Part shown: positions 26,046-34,330 of the stretch, in pieces
Layout of the letters: each line of letters starts with the position of its first letter
Numbering within the stretch: the stretch's first letter is position 1
Assembly: GCA_030037175.1 (NCBI GenBank)
Contig: JASHRV010000260.1
Coordinates: 1-53,660 of the forward strand
DNA: 53,660 nt
Reading direction: 5' to 3'
Source of the DNA: Acetobacteraceae bacterium
GTDB taxonomy: Bacteria; Pseudomonadota; Alphaproteobacteria; Acetobacterales; Acetobacteraceae
Notes under the pieces: generated by a model
Told to the model about the DNA's origin: nothing
Seen by the model: only the letters and a program-made list of their open reading frames with translations
Database searches by the model: none
Program-made: the position numbers and the translations under genes

Positions 26046-26924
26046 ATGTCCCTCCCCGATCGCCCGCTTGTCCCTTCCCCCGAGGCCCTAGTCCGACCTC
26101 TGCGCAGCTTGCTGCGCCCACTTATCCGGCTTCTGATGCGGAGCGGCGTCACCTTCCCTGTCCTCGCCGATCTTCTGCGCGCTCTTTACGTGGATGTGGC
26201 GATCCGCGATGTCCTGACAGATCCCTCCGTCCGCACTGACAGCCGAGTCAGTCTGCTCACCGGTGTGCACCGCAAGGAGATCCGGCGGCTACGGACTGGA
26301 GCTGCGGAGGCAATGAACGAACCTCCGATTGTCACGCTGGCGAGCGCGGTCATCTCCCGCTGGCTCGGCGGAGCCATCTATACGGATGATCGGGGGCAGC
26401 CATTGATGCTGCCGCGCCTGGGCCGCTCACCTGGCACGCCCTCCTTCGAAGGTTTGGTGACCGCGATCACGACCGATGTCCGTCCGCGCGCCGTACTCGA
26501 TGATCTGCTCGCCCAGAACCTCGTGATGCTTGAGACCGACGATTGGGTTCGGCTCAATGTCGCGGCGTTTGTGCCGTTGCCCGGCCGCGACGCGCAGCTA
26601 TTCTATTTCGGCCGGAATCTTGGCGATCACATTGCTGCTGCTGCGGCCAATGTCGCTGCCGCCGGGGCAGCGCCGTTTTTTGATCGAAGCGTACATTACG
26701 ACGGTCTTGGAGCCGAAGCGGTCCGTCATCTGGCTCAGGCGGGCAGGGAGGCGGCTGAGCGTTTGCTCGTCGATTTCAACCGTACCGCGCTCGCCGTCGC
26801 GGATGCGGACGATCAAGAAGCGGTTCTGGTGCCCGACCGTGCGCGCCGCAGCCGCGTCAATCTTGGCGTCTTCCTTTATGTCGAGGACGCCCCCGACGAC
26901 GCGTCCGGAAAGGAGGCGCGTTGA
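26046..26924 (+). CDS. DUF6502-like protein with HTH-like segment
   Basis: 292 residues from ATG 26046 (MSLPDRPLVPSPEALV). The family resemblance is to DUF6502 by overall pattern: RPLIRLLMRSGVTFPVLADLLRALYVDVA, then SRVSLLTGVHRKEIRRLR, which reads like a helix-turn-helix. No enzyme motif is visible. Function unknown; a DNA-binding role is inference from that segment and from the two palindromes directly upstream. It overlaps the DUF5666-like gene by 4 bases (TTGA), a pairing I believe recurs in proteobacteria but could not check. Confidence 0.7.
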   Translation: MSLPDRPLVPSPEALVRPLRSLLRPLIRLLMRSGVTFPVLADLLRALYVDVAIRDVLTDPSVRTDSRVSLLTGVHRKEIRRLRTGAAEAMNEPPIVTLASAVISRWLGGAIYTDDRGQPLMLPRLGRSPGTPSFEGLVTAITTDVRPRAVLDDLLAQNLVMLETDDWVRLNVAAFVPLPGRDAQLFYFGRNLGDHIAAAAANVAAAGAAPFFDRSVHYDGLGAEAVRHLAQAGREAAERLLVDFNRTALAVADADDQEAVLVPDRARRSRVNLGVFLYVEDAPDDASGKEAR

Positions 26925-28141
26925 TCGTGCGTGGACTTGCCGGATTTCTCGTCCTCGCTTTCCTTGCCTCCTGCGCGTCGCCGACAACCTTCCCCGGTCC
27001 ACCGCCTTTGCCAACATCGACTGCTGATCGCGGCATCGGCGGTACCGGTGGCCCAAGTGGCGCGGTTGAGGTAGATCGAGGCATCGGGGGTACCGGCATC
27101 GTCGGCGTGATTACGGGCTTCGGCAGCATCTTCGTCGACGGTCTTGAGGTGCACTATGGTGCCTCCACCCCAGTCACGGTCGATGATGCAAGCGCCTCGC
27201 CCACGGCCTTGCGCACGGGCCAGGTTGTTGCTGTCGAGGCCGTGGGTCCGCTCTCGGCGCTCTCTGCCCAAAGCGTGTCCATCCTCCATCAAGTGGCTGG
27301 TCCAGTTGAGGCGGTGGAGGATAATGGCCGGATGGCCCGTATCGCCGGTCAGAATGTCGCGATCCCAAATTCGATCGCGGGTGCCGCCGCACTTACGCCT
27401 GGTGCCTGGGTCGCGGTTAGTGGTTTGCCTCGCCCCGATGGCTCCGTGGTCGCCACTCGGATCGACCCGAGCCCTGCCGGCTTGGTGCGTGTGCGCGGAC
27501 AGATCGTTGCGGGCTCGGGTGGGCTGCTGCGGATTGGTCAGCTTTCGTTCGTCCCTACGCCCGTCTCGCACGTGACCCTGGGGCAATATGCAACAGTCAC
27601 CGGCCACCTCTTGGGCGACCAGCTGGTCGCTCGCTCGCTGAACCCCAACCTGGTCGCCGGCGACCCCTTTGTCCGCTTCGGCCCGCGCGTTGGGCGGGTG
27701 TTCATCGAATCCTACGTCACGCCCGCGGACGGCCGTCTCCGCATGGCTCGGGGGCTAAGCGTCGGCGTCCCCATCGGCATGCGCACAAGCTCGGTTGCAC
27801 CAGGTTGGGCCGTGCTGCAGCTGGTACGGGGTTCGGCTGGCTCGCCCCACGCGGTCGGGGCGAACTTTATCGCAGGGCCGGGCACGACGCCGCCACCGCT
27901 GGGCAGAGTTATGCATCCGACTCCTGACCCGGAGGAGCGTCCGGCCGGCGCGCGCTTGCCCGTGTTGCGTGACGCGCCGCGGGACGTTCCCAATGCGGAG
28001 GCTTATCCTCCCGCTTGCGAAGCGCAGGGCGGTTGTGGCGTTGGCATCGGTCTGCCCAGCGGCAGCTTCCCTGGTGGCGGTCTCCCGGGGGGATTTGGCA
28101 TCCGGCCGAATGGTGGTCCAGGCGGCGGTCCGCCACGATAG
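26921..28141 (+). CDS. DUF5666-like repeat lipoprotein
   Basis: 406 residues starting TTG (or GTG 26927). The signal peptide with lipobox LASC (GFLVLAFLASCASP) predicts lipidation. DRGIGGTG occurs twice near residues 37-60. At least four beta-rich repeats follow, with the pattern G-x-I…G-x-l-x-V-x-G (GVITGFGSIFVDGLEVHYGA; GPVEAVEDNGRMARIAGQNV; RGQIVAGSGGLLRIGQLSF; GRVFIESYVTPADGRLRMA), as in DUF5666. The C-terminus is a Pro/Gly-rich tail (GIGLPSGSFPGGGLPGGF). Probably cell-envelope; role unknown. Translationally coupled to the DUF6502-like gene. Confidence 0.72.
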   Translation: MIVRGLAGFLVLAFLASCASPTTFPGPPPLPTSTADRGIGGTGGPSGAVEVDRGIGGTGIVGVITGFGSIFVDGLEVHYGASTPVTVDDASASPTALRTGQVVAVEAVGPLSALSAQSVSILHQVAGPVEAVEDNGRMARIAGQNVAIPNSIAGAAALTPGAWVAVSGLPRPDGSVVATRIDPSPAGLVRVRGQIVAGSGGLLRIGQLSFVPTPVSHVTLGQYATVTGHLLGDQLVARSLNPNLVAGDPFVRFGPRVGRVFIESYVTPADGRLRMARGLSVGVPIGMRTSSVAPGWAVLQLVRGSAGSPHAVGANFIAGPGTTPPPLGRVMHPTPDPEERPAGARLPVLRDAPRDVPNAEAYPPACEAQGGCGVGIGLPSGSFPGGGLPGGFGIRPNGGPGGGPPR

Positions 28142-28225
28142 CAACGGGGCTGGCTCTGGGATTGACCCTGCCATGCCCCGGGCGCCACCATTCGCCCTGG
28201 AGTGGCATCGATCAGCAGGAAGACC

Positions 28226-29287
28226 ATGGATCAGGCAGGAGAACTCTCGGGAAGCCTGAGCATGATCCGCGACAGCGCTGCGGCGCTGGTGCCGCGCGGG
28301 GATCTCCGCCGCATCCGCGCGCTTCGGTTCGAATCCCCCGGCTTCGACCGTGCCGCCTGGCGCCAGATTTGCGCCCTCGGTTGGCTTGGCTTGACACTCC
28401 CCGAATCCGCCGGCGGCAGCGGGTTTGGCATGCGCGCTTTCGTCGCTCTCGCCGAGGAGCTGGGCACAGGCCTCGTGCCAGAGCCGCTCATCCCGGCTGC
28501 CATGGCGGCTCGCGTTCTCACCGGCCCTTTGCTCGCCACCGTGCTGGCGGGCGAGAGCATCGTCATACCGGCGTGGCAGGAGCGCCCGAACAGCCTCGCT
28601 ACAGATGAGGACACTATCCTCGAAGGCAATCGCCTCACTGGCCGCAAGCTCTTCATTCCCATGGCCGGCGGCGCCGACCTCTTCCTCATCTCCGCTCGCG
28701 AAGGTCTTGCCCTCCTTGCCCGAGACGCCCCGGGCGCGACGTTGAGCCTCGAACGCACTCAGGATGGCGGCTTCCTTGGGACGCTCACCCTCGAGCGCGC
28801 ACCCACCACGCCCGTTCCCGGCGATTTCTCCCGTGCGCTCGAGGAAGCCTCCCTGACGACCGCCGCTTATCTCCTGGGCGTGATGAGCCGGGCCTTCGCA
28901 ATCACTCTCGACTATCTTTGCACACGCGTGCAATTCGGCCGCCCGATCGGCGCCTTCCAGGTGCTGCGCCATCGCGCCGCCGATCTCAAGATCCAACTCG
29001 AGCTCAGTCGTGCCAGCATCGAAGCCGCGGCCGCCATGCTCGATTCCGACGCCCCGCTTCCGCTTTGCCGCGCCGCCGTGTCGCGGGCCAAGGCCCGCGC
29101 GTCCGACGCTGCACTCCTAATCACCCGCCAGGCGATCCAACTCCATGGCGGCATCGGCTACACCGACGAGCACGATATCGGTCTCTTCCTGCGCAAGGCC
29201 ATGGTGCTCGCCAATCTCTACGGCTCAGCGGCGCTGCATCGAGCCCGTTATGCAGTGCTCGCAGCGGAGGAAGACGATGGCGGATAA
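28226..29287 (+). CDS. Acyl-CoA dehydrogenase (first of a pair)
   Basis: 353 residues. Start ATG 28226 has CAGGAAG just upstream; the track start at 28202 lacks a site. The N-terminal helical domain (WRQICALGWLGLTLPESAGGSG) and C-terminal domain (RPIGAFQVLRHRAADLKIQLE; QLHGGIGYTDEHDIGLFLRKA) define the family. The middle beta domain is short and lacks a clear substrate-contact motif. It is encoded with a second, distinct acyl-CoA dehydrogenase two genes on. Such adjacent pairs form heteromers in steroid and branched-acid degradation, so joint function is possible but unproven. It overlaps the next gene by 11 bases. Confidence 0.88.
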   Translation: MDQAGELSGSLSMIRDSAAALVPRGDLRRIRALRFESPGFDRAAWRQICALGWLGLTLPESAGGSGFGMRAFVALAEELGTGLVPEPLIPAAMAARVLTGPLLATVLAGESIVIPAWQERPNSLATDEDTILEGNRLTGRKLFIPMAGGADLFLISAREGLALLARDAPGATLSLERTQDGGFLGTLTLERAPTTPVPGDFSRALEEASLTTAAYLLGVMSRAFAITLDYLCTRVQFGRPIGAFQVLRHRAADLKIQLELSRASIEAAAAMLDSDAPLPLCRAAVSRAKARASDAALLITRQAIQLHGGIGYTDEHDIGLFLRKAMVLANLYGSAALHRARYAVLAAEEDDGG

Positions 29288-30056
29288 CCCCCCGGGCCCC
29301 GTGCTTTGCGAAAGCCGCGAGGGTGCCACCGCGATCCTCACCCTCGATCAGCCCGCCCGCCGCAACGCGCTCTCGGTCGCGATGCGGCGCGCTCTGATCG
29401 ACGCCTTCGAGCGGATCGAGTCCGACCGCACAGTCTCTGCGGTCGTGGTCACCGGCGCTGAAAACACCTTCTGCTCCGGCGGAGATCTTTCCGATATGGA
29501 GGTGCCGGACATTGCCGCCGGCCGCGAGCGGTTCCGCATCACACACCGGTTGGTGCGACTGATCCTGGGCGGTGCGAAGCCCGTGATCGCGGCGGTCGAG
29601 GGCTTCGCTGCCGGTGCCGGCCTCTCTCTTGCCGCCCTTTGCGACACGATCATCGCTGGCGAAAACGCCTGCTTCGTCGCCGGCTTCGGGAAGGTTGGGC
29701 TGATCGCCGATCTCGGCCTCCTTCACACGCTCCCACGCCGCGTCGGCGAGGGGTGCGCTCGCCAGATCCTGCTCTATGGCGAGCGGCTCGCGGCTGCCGA
29801 AGCATTGCGTATCGGCCTCGCCGACGAAATCGTTCCGCCGGGCACCGCGCTCGCAGCCGCGCTCGCCCGCGCCCGCTGTCTCATCGAGCAGGCGCCACTT
29901 CCGACCGCGTTGACGCGTGCCTTCTTCGCCACCGGCCTCGACGCCGTGCTCGAGCGCGAACGCGAGATACAGACAATGCTCTTTCTCTCCGACGACCATG
30001 CCGAGGGCAAAGCTGCCTTCCTGGCCCACCGCTCTCCGCGCTTTACGGGAGCCTGA
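29277..30056 (+). CDS. Enoyl-CoA hydratase/isomerase (crotonase family)
   Basis: 259 residues, ATG 29277 inside the preceding gene's 3' end. Crotonase motifs: ARRNALSVAMRRALIDAF, the oxyanion loop FCSGGDLSDM and AAVEGFAAGAGLSLAALCD. The position of the first catalytic Glu of classical hydratases is occupied within FGKVGLIADLGLLHTLPR (Asp instead of the usual Glu), so hydratase activity is not assured; isomerase or another crotonase chemistry is possible. It sits between two acyl-CoA dehydrogenase genes. Confidence 0.88.
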   Translation: MADNPPGPVLCESREGATAILTLDQPARRNALSVAMRRALIDAFERIESDRTVSAVVVTGAENTFCSGGDLSDMEVPDIAAGRERFRITHRLVRLILGGAKPVIAAVEGFAAGAGLSLAALCDTIIAGENACFVAGFGKVGLIADLGLLHTLPRRVGEGCARQILLYGERLAAAEALRIGLADEIVPPGTALAAALARARCLIEQAPLPTALTRAFFATGLDAVLEREREIQTMLFLSDDHAEGKAAFLAHRSPRFTGA

Positions 30057-30058
30057 TC

Positions 30059-31222
30059 ATGCTGCCCGACACCCATATCAAGGATCTGAATACGCTGGAC
30101 GACGCCGAATTCCGTGCCCGCGTCCGTGCCTTCGTTCTGGCCAATTACCCGGCCGATCTGCGCAACCCGCCGAAGCGGCTGCATTTTCGCGAGAGTCGGC
30201 CTTGGTACATGGCACTGGCCGACCAAGGCTGGTTGGCACCCGGTTGGCCGCGCGAATGGGGCGGAATGGGACTCTCGGCCGCCAAGCAGCTTGTCATGAT
30301 CGAGGAGTTTGAGCGCCACGGCTGCGCCCGCTTCAACGACATGGGTGTCACCATGATCGGCCCGCTCCTCATCCGCTTCGGGACCGACGTCCAAAAGCGC
30401 TTCTTTCTCCCAAAGATTCTCTCGGGCGAGCATATCTGGTGCCAGGGCTACAGTGAGCCCAACGCCGGTTCGGACCTTGCGAGCCTGCGCACCGCAGCGA
30501 TGATCGAGGGCGAGCGCTGGATCATCAACGGCCAGAAGATCTGGACCACGCTCGCCAACGACGCCAACTGGATTTTTCTCCTCGTGCGCACGGACAAGCA
30601 GGCCAAGCCGCAGGAAGGCATCAGTTTCCTCCTGGTGCCAATGGACACGCCCGGCATCACTGTCCGTCCGATCATCAATCTCGATCTGCACGATGAATTC
30701 TGCGAGGTCTTCTTCGACAACGTGGCCGTGCCGCAAGAGAACATGGTCGGCGAGATCAACCGTGGCTGGACCATGGCGAAAGCTCTGCTCGGCTTCGAGC
30801 GTTTGCTGCTTGGTTCGCCAAAACAGGCGGCCTACGCGCTTTCGCGCCTGAAACTTCTCGCGGAGCGCATGGGGGTCTGGGATGATCCGCTCTTCCGCGA
30901 TCGCTACACGCGGCTTCGCCTTGACCTCGCGGACCACAAAGCGCTTTACGAAGGCTTCGCCGAGCGCGTGCGGCGGGGCGAGGCGCTCGGCGCCGATGTC
31001 TCGATGCTGAAGGTGCATCAGAGCGAGCTTTTTCAACGAATCACCGACACGATGATCGAGATCGCCGGCGAGAATGCGGGCCTCCTCGACCCGATGGGCG
31101 GCAACCGCGAGCTTCATCCCTCCGGTCTCTTCATCCAGGCACGGCCGACGACGATCTATGGCGGCAGCAACGAAATCCAACGCAACGTTATCGCCAAGAA
31201 CGTGCTCAATCTTCCCGGTTAG
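30059..31222 (+). CDS. Acyl-CoA dehydrogenase (second of a pair)
   Basis: 387 residues from ATG 30059, 2 bases after the hydratase stop. Full ACAD fold: LADQGWLAPGWPREWGGMG, WCQGYSEPNAGSDLASLRT (flavin/substrate loop), WIINGQKIWTTLANDANW and the C-terminal ARPTTIYGGSNEIQRNVIAK. Its stop codon abuts the 129-bp inverted-repeat element. It probably oxidises a medium, branched or ring-bearing acyl-CoA together with the preceding genes. Confidence 0.93.
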   Translation: MLPDTHIKDLNTLDDAEFRARVRAFVLANYPADLRNPPKRLHFRESRPWYMALADQGWLAPGWPREWGGMGLSAAKQLVMIEEFERHGCARFNDMGVTMIGPLLIRFGTDVQKRFFLPKILSGEHIWCQGYSEPNAGSDLASLRTAAMIEGERWIINGQKIWTTLANDANWIFLLVRTDKQAKPQEGISFLLVPMDTPGITVRPIINLDLHDEFCEVFFDNVAVPQENMVGEINRGWTMAKALLGFERLLLGSPKQAAYALSRLKLLAERMGVWDDPLFRDRYTRLRLDLADHKALYEGFAERVRRGEALGADVSMLKVHQSELFQRITDTMIEIAGENAGLLDPMGGNRELHPSGLFIQARPTTIYGGSNEIQRNVIAKNVLNLPG

Positions 31223-31351
31223 GCCAGGGGCTCCGCCCCCGGTACCCCGCTGGGGCCTTGAGGCCCCACGCCTCCGATAGCGCTGCGCGGTATGAAACAA
31301 TTGGATTGCAAAGGCTCAGCCTTTGCTGGGTTCCAGGGGCGGAGCCCCTGG
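31223..31351. repeat. 129-bp element with perfect 17-bp terminal inverted repeats
   Basis: GCCAGGGGCTCCGCCCC begins the base after the acyl-CoA dehydrogenase stop, and its exact reverse complement ends at 31351. Inside are two more stem-loops: GGGGCCT-TG-AGGCCCC (31252-31267) and CAAAGGC-TCA-GCCTTTG. It lies between convergent genes, so it may serve as a bidirectional transcript end. It has no coding capacity and may be a MITE-like element. Confidence 0.8.
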
Positions 31352-31384
31352 CAGGCGCGAAACGCCCAGCTCAACTTACTTCTT

Positions 31385-32608
31385 CTATATTTGTCGATTG
31401 CTTTCCTGCCCTCCCCCTTGCTCACCCCGCCCGAGCAGCGCGGTCGTGTGGCGGGCGATCATCCGTTCCTCGTCAGTGGGCACGACCCATGCCTCGATGC
31501 GCGAGGTTTCGGTGCTGATCCGTCCCTTGCCGTCACAGTTGCGCTCTGCACCGAGCTCTAGCCCAAGCCATTCGCAGCCTGCGGCCACTTCCGCTCGCGT
31601 CGCCGCATCGTGCTCGCCGATTCCTGCTGTGAAGACGATGCCGTCGAGCCCGCCGAGCGCTGCCGCCAACGAGCCGATCTCGCGCACGATCCGATAAACG
31701 AAGAGCGCAATCGCCTCGACCGCCGCGGGATCGTGGGAGGCGCGTAAGGCACGCATGTCCGAGGAAATTCCCGAGACGCCGAGCAGCCCCGATTTCCGGT
31801 AGATCAGATCCTCGATCGCACGCGCATTCATCCCATGGTTGTCGATGAGGTAAAGCAGCACGCCCGGATCGATGGTGCCGCAGCGCGTGCCCATCATGAG
31901 CCCGTCCACGGCGGTAAAGCCCATCGTGCTCGCGATACTCCGGCCCTCGTGAACTGCGCAGAGGCTCGCGCCATTGCCGAGATGGGCAAGCACGAGCCGC
32001 CGTCCGGCAAGTTCCGGCGCGATCTCGCGGAGGCGAGAGACGATGTATTCGTAGGAAATTCCATGGAATCCGTAACGGCGCACGCCTTCGGCGCTGAGCG
32101 CACGCGGTAAGGCGAATGCCTGCGCAACCGGCGCTTGGCTGCAATGGAATCCGGTGTCGAAGCAGGCTACCTGCGGCAGATGCGCGGCATGCGCCGCGAG
32201 CGCGCGGATCGGCGCGAGATTATGAGCCTGATGCAGTGGCGCCAACGGCTCGAGCGCCGTGAGAGCATCCAGCACCTGATCGTCGATTTTCACCGGTGCC
32301 GCATACCGCGTGCCCCCGTGCACGACACGGTGCCCGACCGCAGCGAGGTGCCCATCCCCAAGCAGTTCCGTCGTGATCTCGAGGATCTCTCGCGTCGCGC
32401 CCTCATGGTCGAGCCCTGATGGCCAGCTCCGCTTGGCTACAGTCTTCCCTGCCGCATCGTGCACCTCGAGATCTGGATCGAGACCCGTTTTGGAGCCGAT
32501 ATCCTCGATCTCGCCGTGAAAGAGGAGCGATTCGGCGGGCTCGGTTCCGTAGAGCGCGAACTTGATGCTCGATGATCCGGCATTGAAGACAGCGATGCAC
32601 TCCTTCAT
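31385..32608 (-). CDS. ackA: Acetate kinase
   Basis: 407 residues, full length. AckA interconverts acetyl phosphate and acetate with ADP/ATP. Signatures: FNAGSSSIKFALYG at the N-terminus, AAVGHRVVHGG, ACFDTGFHCS, VLAHLGNGASLCAV and IVFTAGIGEHDAATRAEVA. The ATG at 32608 has GAGGG 5 bases upstream; the track's GTG at 32611 is less likely. It follows the phosphotransacetylase gene with an 8-base gap, so the pair converts acetyl-CoA to acetate with ATP gain, or the reverse. Confidence 0.97.
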   Translation of the reverse strand: MKECIAVFNAGSSSIKFALYGTEPAESLLFHGEIEDIGSKTGLDPDLEVHDAAGKTVAKRSWPSGLDHEGATREILEITTELLGDGHLAAVGHRVVHGGTRYAAPVKIDDQVLDALTALEPLAPLHQAHNLAPIRALAAHAAHLPQVACFDTGFHCSQAPVAQAFALPRALSAEGVRRYGFHGISYEYIVSRLREIAPELAGRRLVLAHLGNGASLCAVHEGRSIASTMGFTAVDGLMMGTRCGTIDPGVLLYLIDNHGMNARAIEDLIYRKSGLLGVSGISSDMRALRASHDPAAVEAIALFVYRIVREIGSLAAALGGLDGIVFTAGIGEHDAATRAEVAAGCEWLGLELGAERNCDGKGRISTETSRIEAWVVPTDEERMIARHTTALLGRGEQGGGQESNRQI

Positions 32609-32616
32609 CACCGCCC

Positions 32617-33582
32617 TCAGATCAGTGCTTCAGCGACGCGTGCCTGCCGCGCTTGGACGAGCAGGGCCGCGATCGCGCAGGAGGCGAGCCGCGTCAACAG
32701 CGAATCAGCGCGGCTCGTGAGAATGATCGGCACGCGCGCGCCGAGCACGATGCCCGCTGCGTCAGCGCCGGCAAGAAACGAGAGGCTCTTTGCCAGCATA
32801 TTGCCCGCTTCAAGATCCGGCACGACAAGCACGTTGGCTCGTCCGGCGACCGGCGAGGCAATACGCTTGATTTTCGCGGCCTCCGGGTCGATCGCGTTGT
32901 CAAGCGCGAGCGGACCGTCCAGCAGCGCGCCCGTAATCTGGCCGCGATCTGCCATCTTGCAGAGCGCAGCCGCCTCGATCGTCGAGGGTACCTTGGCGCT
33001 CACGGTCTCCATGGCGCTCAGAATCGCGACGCGGACTTCCGGAAAGCGCATAGCGTGAGCCAGATCGATCGCGTTCTGAACGATATCGACCTTCTCATCG
33101 AGCGTCGGCACGATATTCACAGCGGCGTCAGTGATGATCAGCGCGTCTGGATGGCGGGGCACATCCATGATGAAGCAGTGGCTGATGCGTCGCTCCGTCC
33201 GTATCCCGCCGTCCCGCGCCACCACTGCGCCCATCAGCTCGTCGGTGTGCAGGCTTCCCTTCATCAGCGCCTGTGCCCGCCCCTTGGCCACAAGCTCGAC
33301 TCCCTTGGCAGCCGAATCATGGCTGTAGGCCGCATCGACGATCTCGAACGCGTTGATATCGAGCGAAGCCGCCGCCGCCGTCCGGCGAATGCGCTCTGCT
33401 GGACCGACAAGAATCGGCACGATCAGGCCGAGTCGCGCTGCCTCCACCGCTCCATGCAATGAGACATTGTCGCACGGATGCACCACCGCAGTCGTTGCTG
33501 CGGGTACCTGCCGCGCCGCCTCCACCAAGCGTTCATATTTCTCGTGAGGCCTTGGCGGCAGCCCATTGCAATCGTCAGGCAT
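32617..33582 (-). CDS. pta: Phosphate acetyl/butyryltransferase
   Basis: 321 residues from ATG 33582, preceded by AAAGGA; the track start at 33621 adds a tail without a site. Compact PTA_PTB fold: TAVVHPCDNVSLHGAVEAARLG, MKGSLHTDELMGAVV, ITDAAVNIVPTLDEK, DGPLALDNAIDPEAAK and VVPDLEAGNMLAKSL. It interconverts acyl-CoA and acyl phosphate, with the acyl chain length undetermined. It is the short form, lacking the DRTGG and P-loop domains of E. coli Pta. Upstream neighbour of ackA, same strand. Confidence 0.9.
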   Translation of the reverse strand: MPDDCNGLPPRPHEKYERLVEAARQVPAATTAVVHPCDNVSLHGAVEAARLGLIVPILVGPAERIRRTAAAASLDINAFEIVDAAYSHDSAAKGVELVAKGRAQALMKGSLHTDELMGAVVARDGGIRTERRISHCFIMDVPRHPDALIITDAAVNIVPTLDEKVDIVQNAIDLAHAMRFPEVRVAILSAMETVSAKVPSTIEAAALCKMADRGQITGALLDGPLALDNAIDPEAAKIKRIASPVAGRANVLVVPDLEAGNMLAKSLSFLAGADAAGIVLGARVPIILTSRADSLLTRLASCAIAALLVQARQARVAEALI

Positions 33583-33734
33583 CAGCAAAATTCCTTTCCC
33601 GGATTCGGCTCTCCCCGGCATTGAATCTTATCCCGTGCCTGCCGCGGCCGCCCATGCGCCATAATGAAATCAGGATCGGCCCACCGCGCCGATCCGGCAT
33701 TGACATCGATCAAGGCGCCTCTGCGCCTCGGCTC

Positions 33735-34322
33735 TCAGCGCTCGGCCGGGGGCTCGATCCAGCCGATATGCCCGTCTGGACGACGGTAGATGACGTTCAA
33801 CGTACCGCTCGCGCGGTTGCGGAACATCAACACCTGATGATCCGCGAGATCGAGCCGCATCACTGCGTCGCTGACCGAGAGGCGGTCGATCTCCATTGCC
33901 GATTCAGCAATCACGGTGGCATATGGTCCTGTCTCGGGGCTGCCGGCCGGGGCTGGCGTCGCCAGATCCTCCTGGGAGAGGATATATTGTCGGGCCATTT
34001 CGGGCCGCTCGCGGTTCGCGAGGTCCCGCGCATGTTCGTTGACGCGGCGGCGGTAGCGGCGCAACCGTTTGGCGATGTGCTCGGCCGCGTCATCGAAGGC
34101 GGTATGTGCGTCCTGTGCCTCGCCCTCGGCCCGCAGCACGATATCGCGGCCGGCATGCAGGTTGATATCGCAGGTGAAGAAGCTGCGTGCGCGGCCGAAT
34201 GTGACGGCTGCTTCCAGAGCGTGGTCGAAATACTTGCGTGTGATGCGGTCGAGATTCTCCGAGACGTGCGTGCGCAGCGCGTCCGAGAGGTCGAGCTGCT
34301 TGCCAGCAATGGTGATCTGCAT
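33735..34322 (-). CDS. hpf: Ribosome hibernation-promoting factor, long form
   Basis: 195 residues. The N-terminal HPF/YfiA domain (MQITIAGKQLDLSDALRTHV … FDDAAEHIAKRLRRYRRRV) binds the 30S channel; the C-terminal domain (VSDAVMRLDLADHQVLMFRN, ASGTLNVIYRRPDGHIGWIE) dimerises it to form 100S ribosomes. ATG 34322 gives the canonical N-terminus. It is 8 bases downstream of rpoN, the usual position. In many relatives ptsN follows; here the next gene is pta. Confidence 0.93.
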   Translation of the reverse strand: MQITIAGKQLDLSDALRTHVSENLDRITRKYFDHALEAAVTFGRARSFFTCDINLHAGRDIVLRAEGEAQDAHTAFDDAAEHIAKRLRRYRRRVNEHARDLANRERPEMARQYILSQEDLATPAPAGSPETGPYATVIAESAMEIDRLSVSDAVMRLDLADHQVLMFRNRASGTLNVIYRRPDGHIGWIEPPAER

Positions 34323-34330
34323 GGCTTTCC

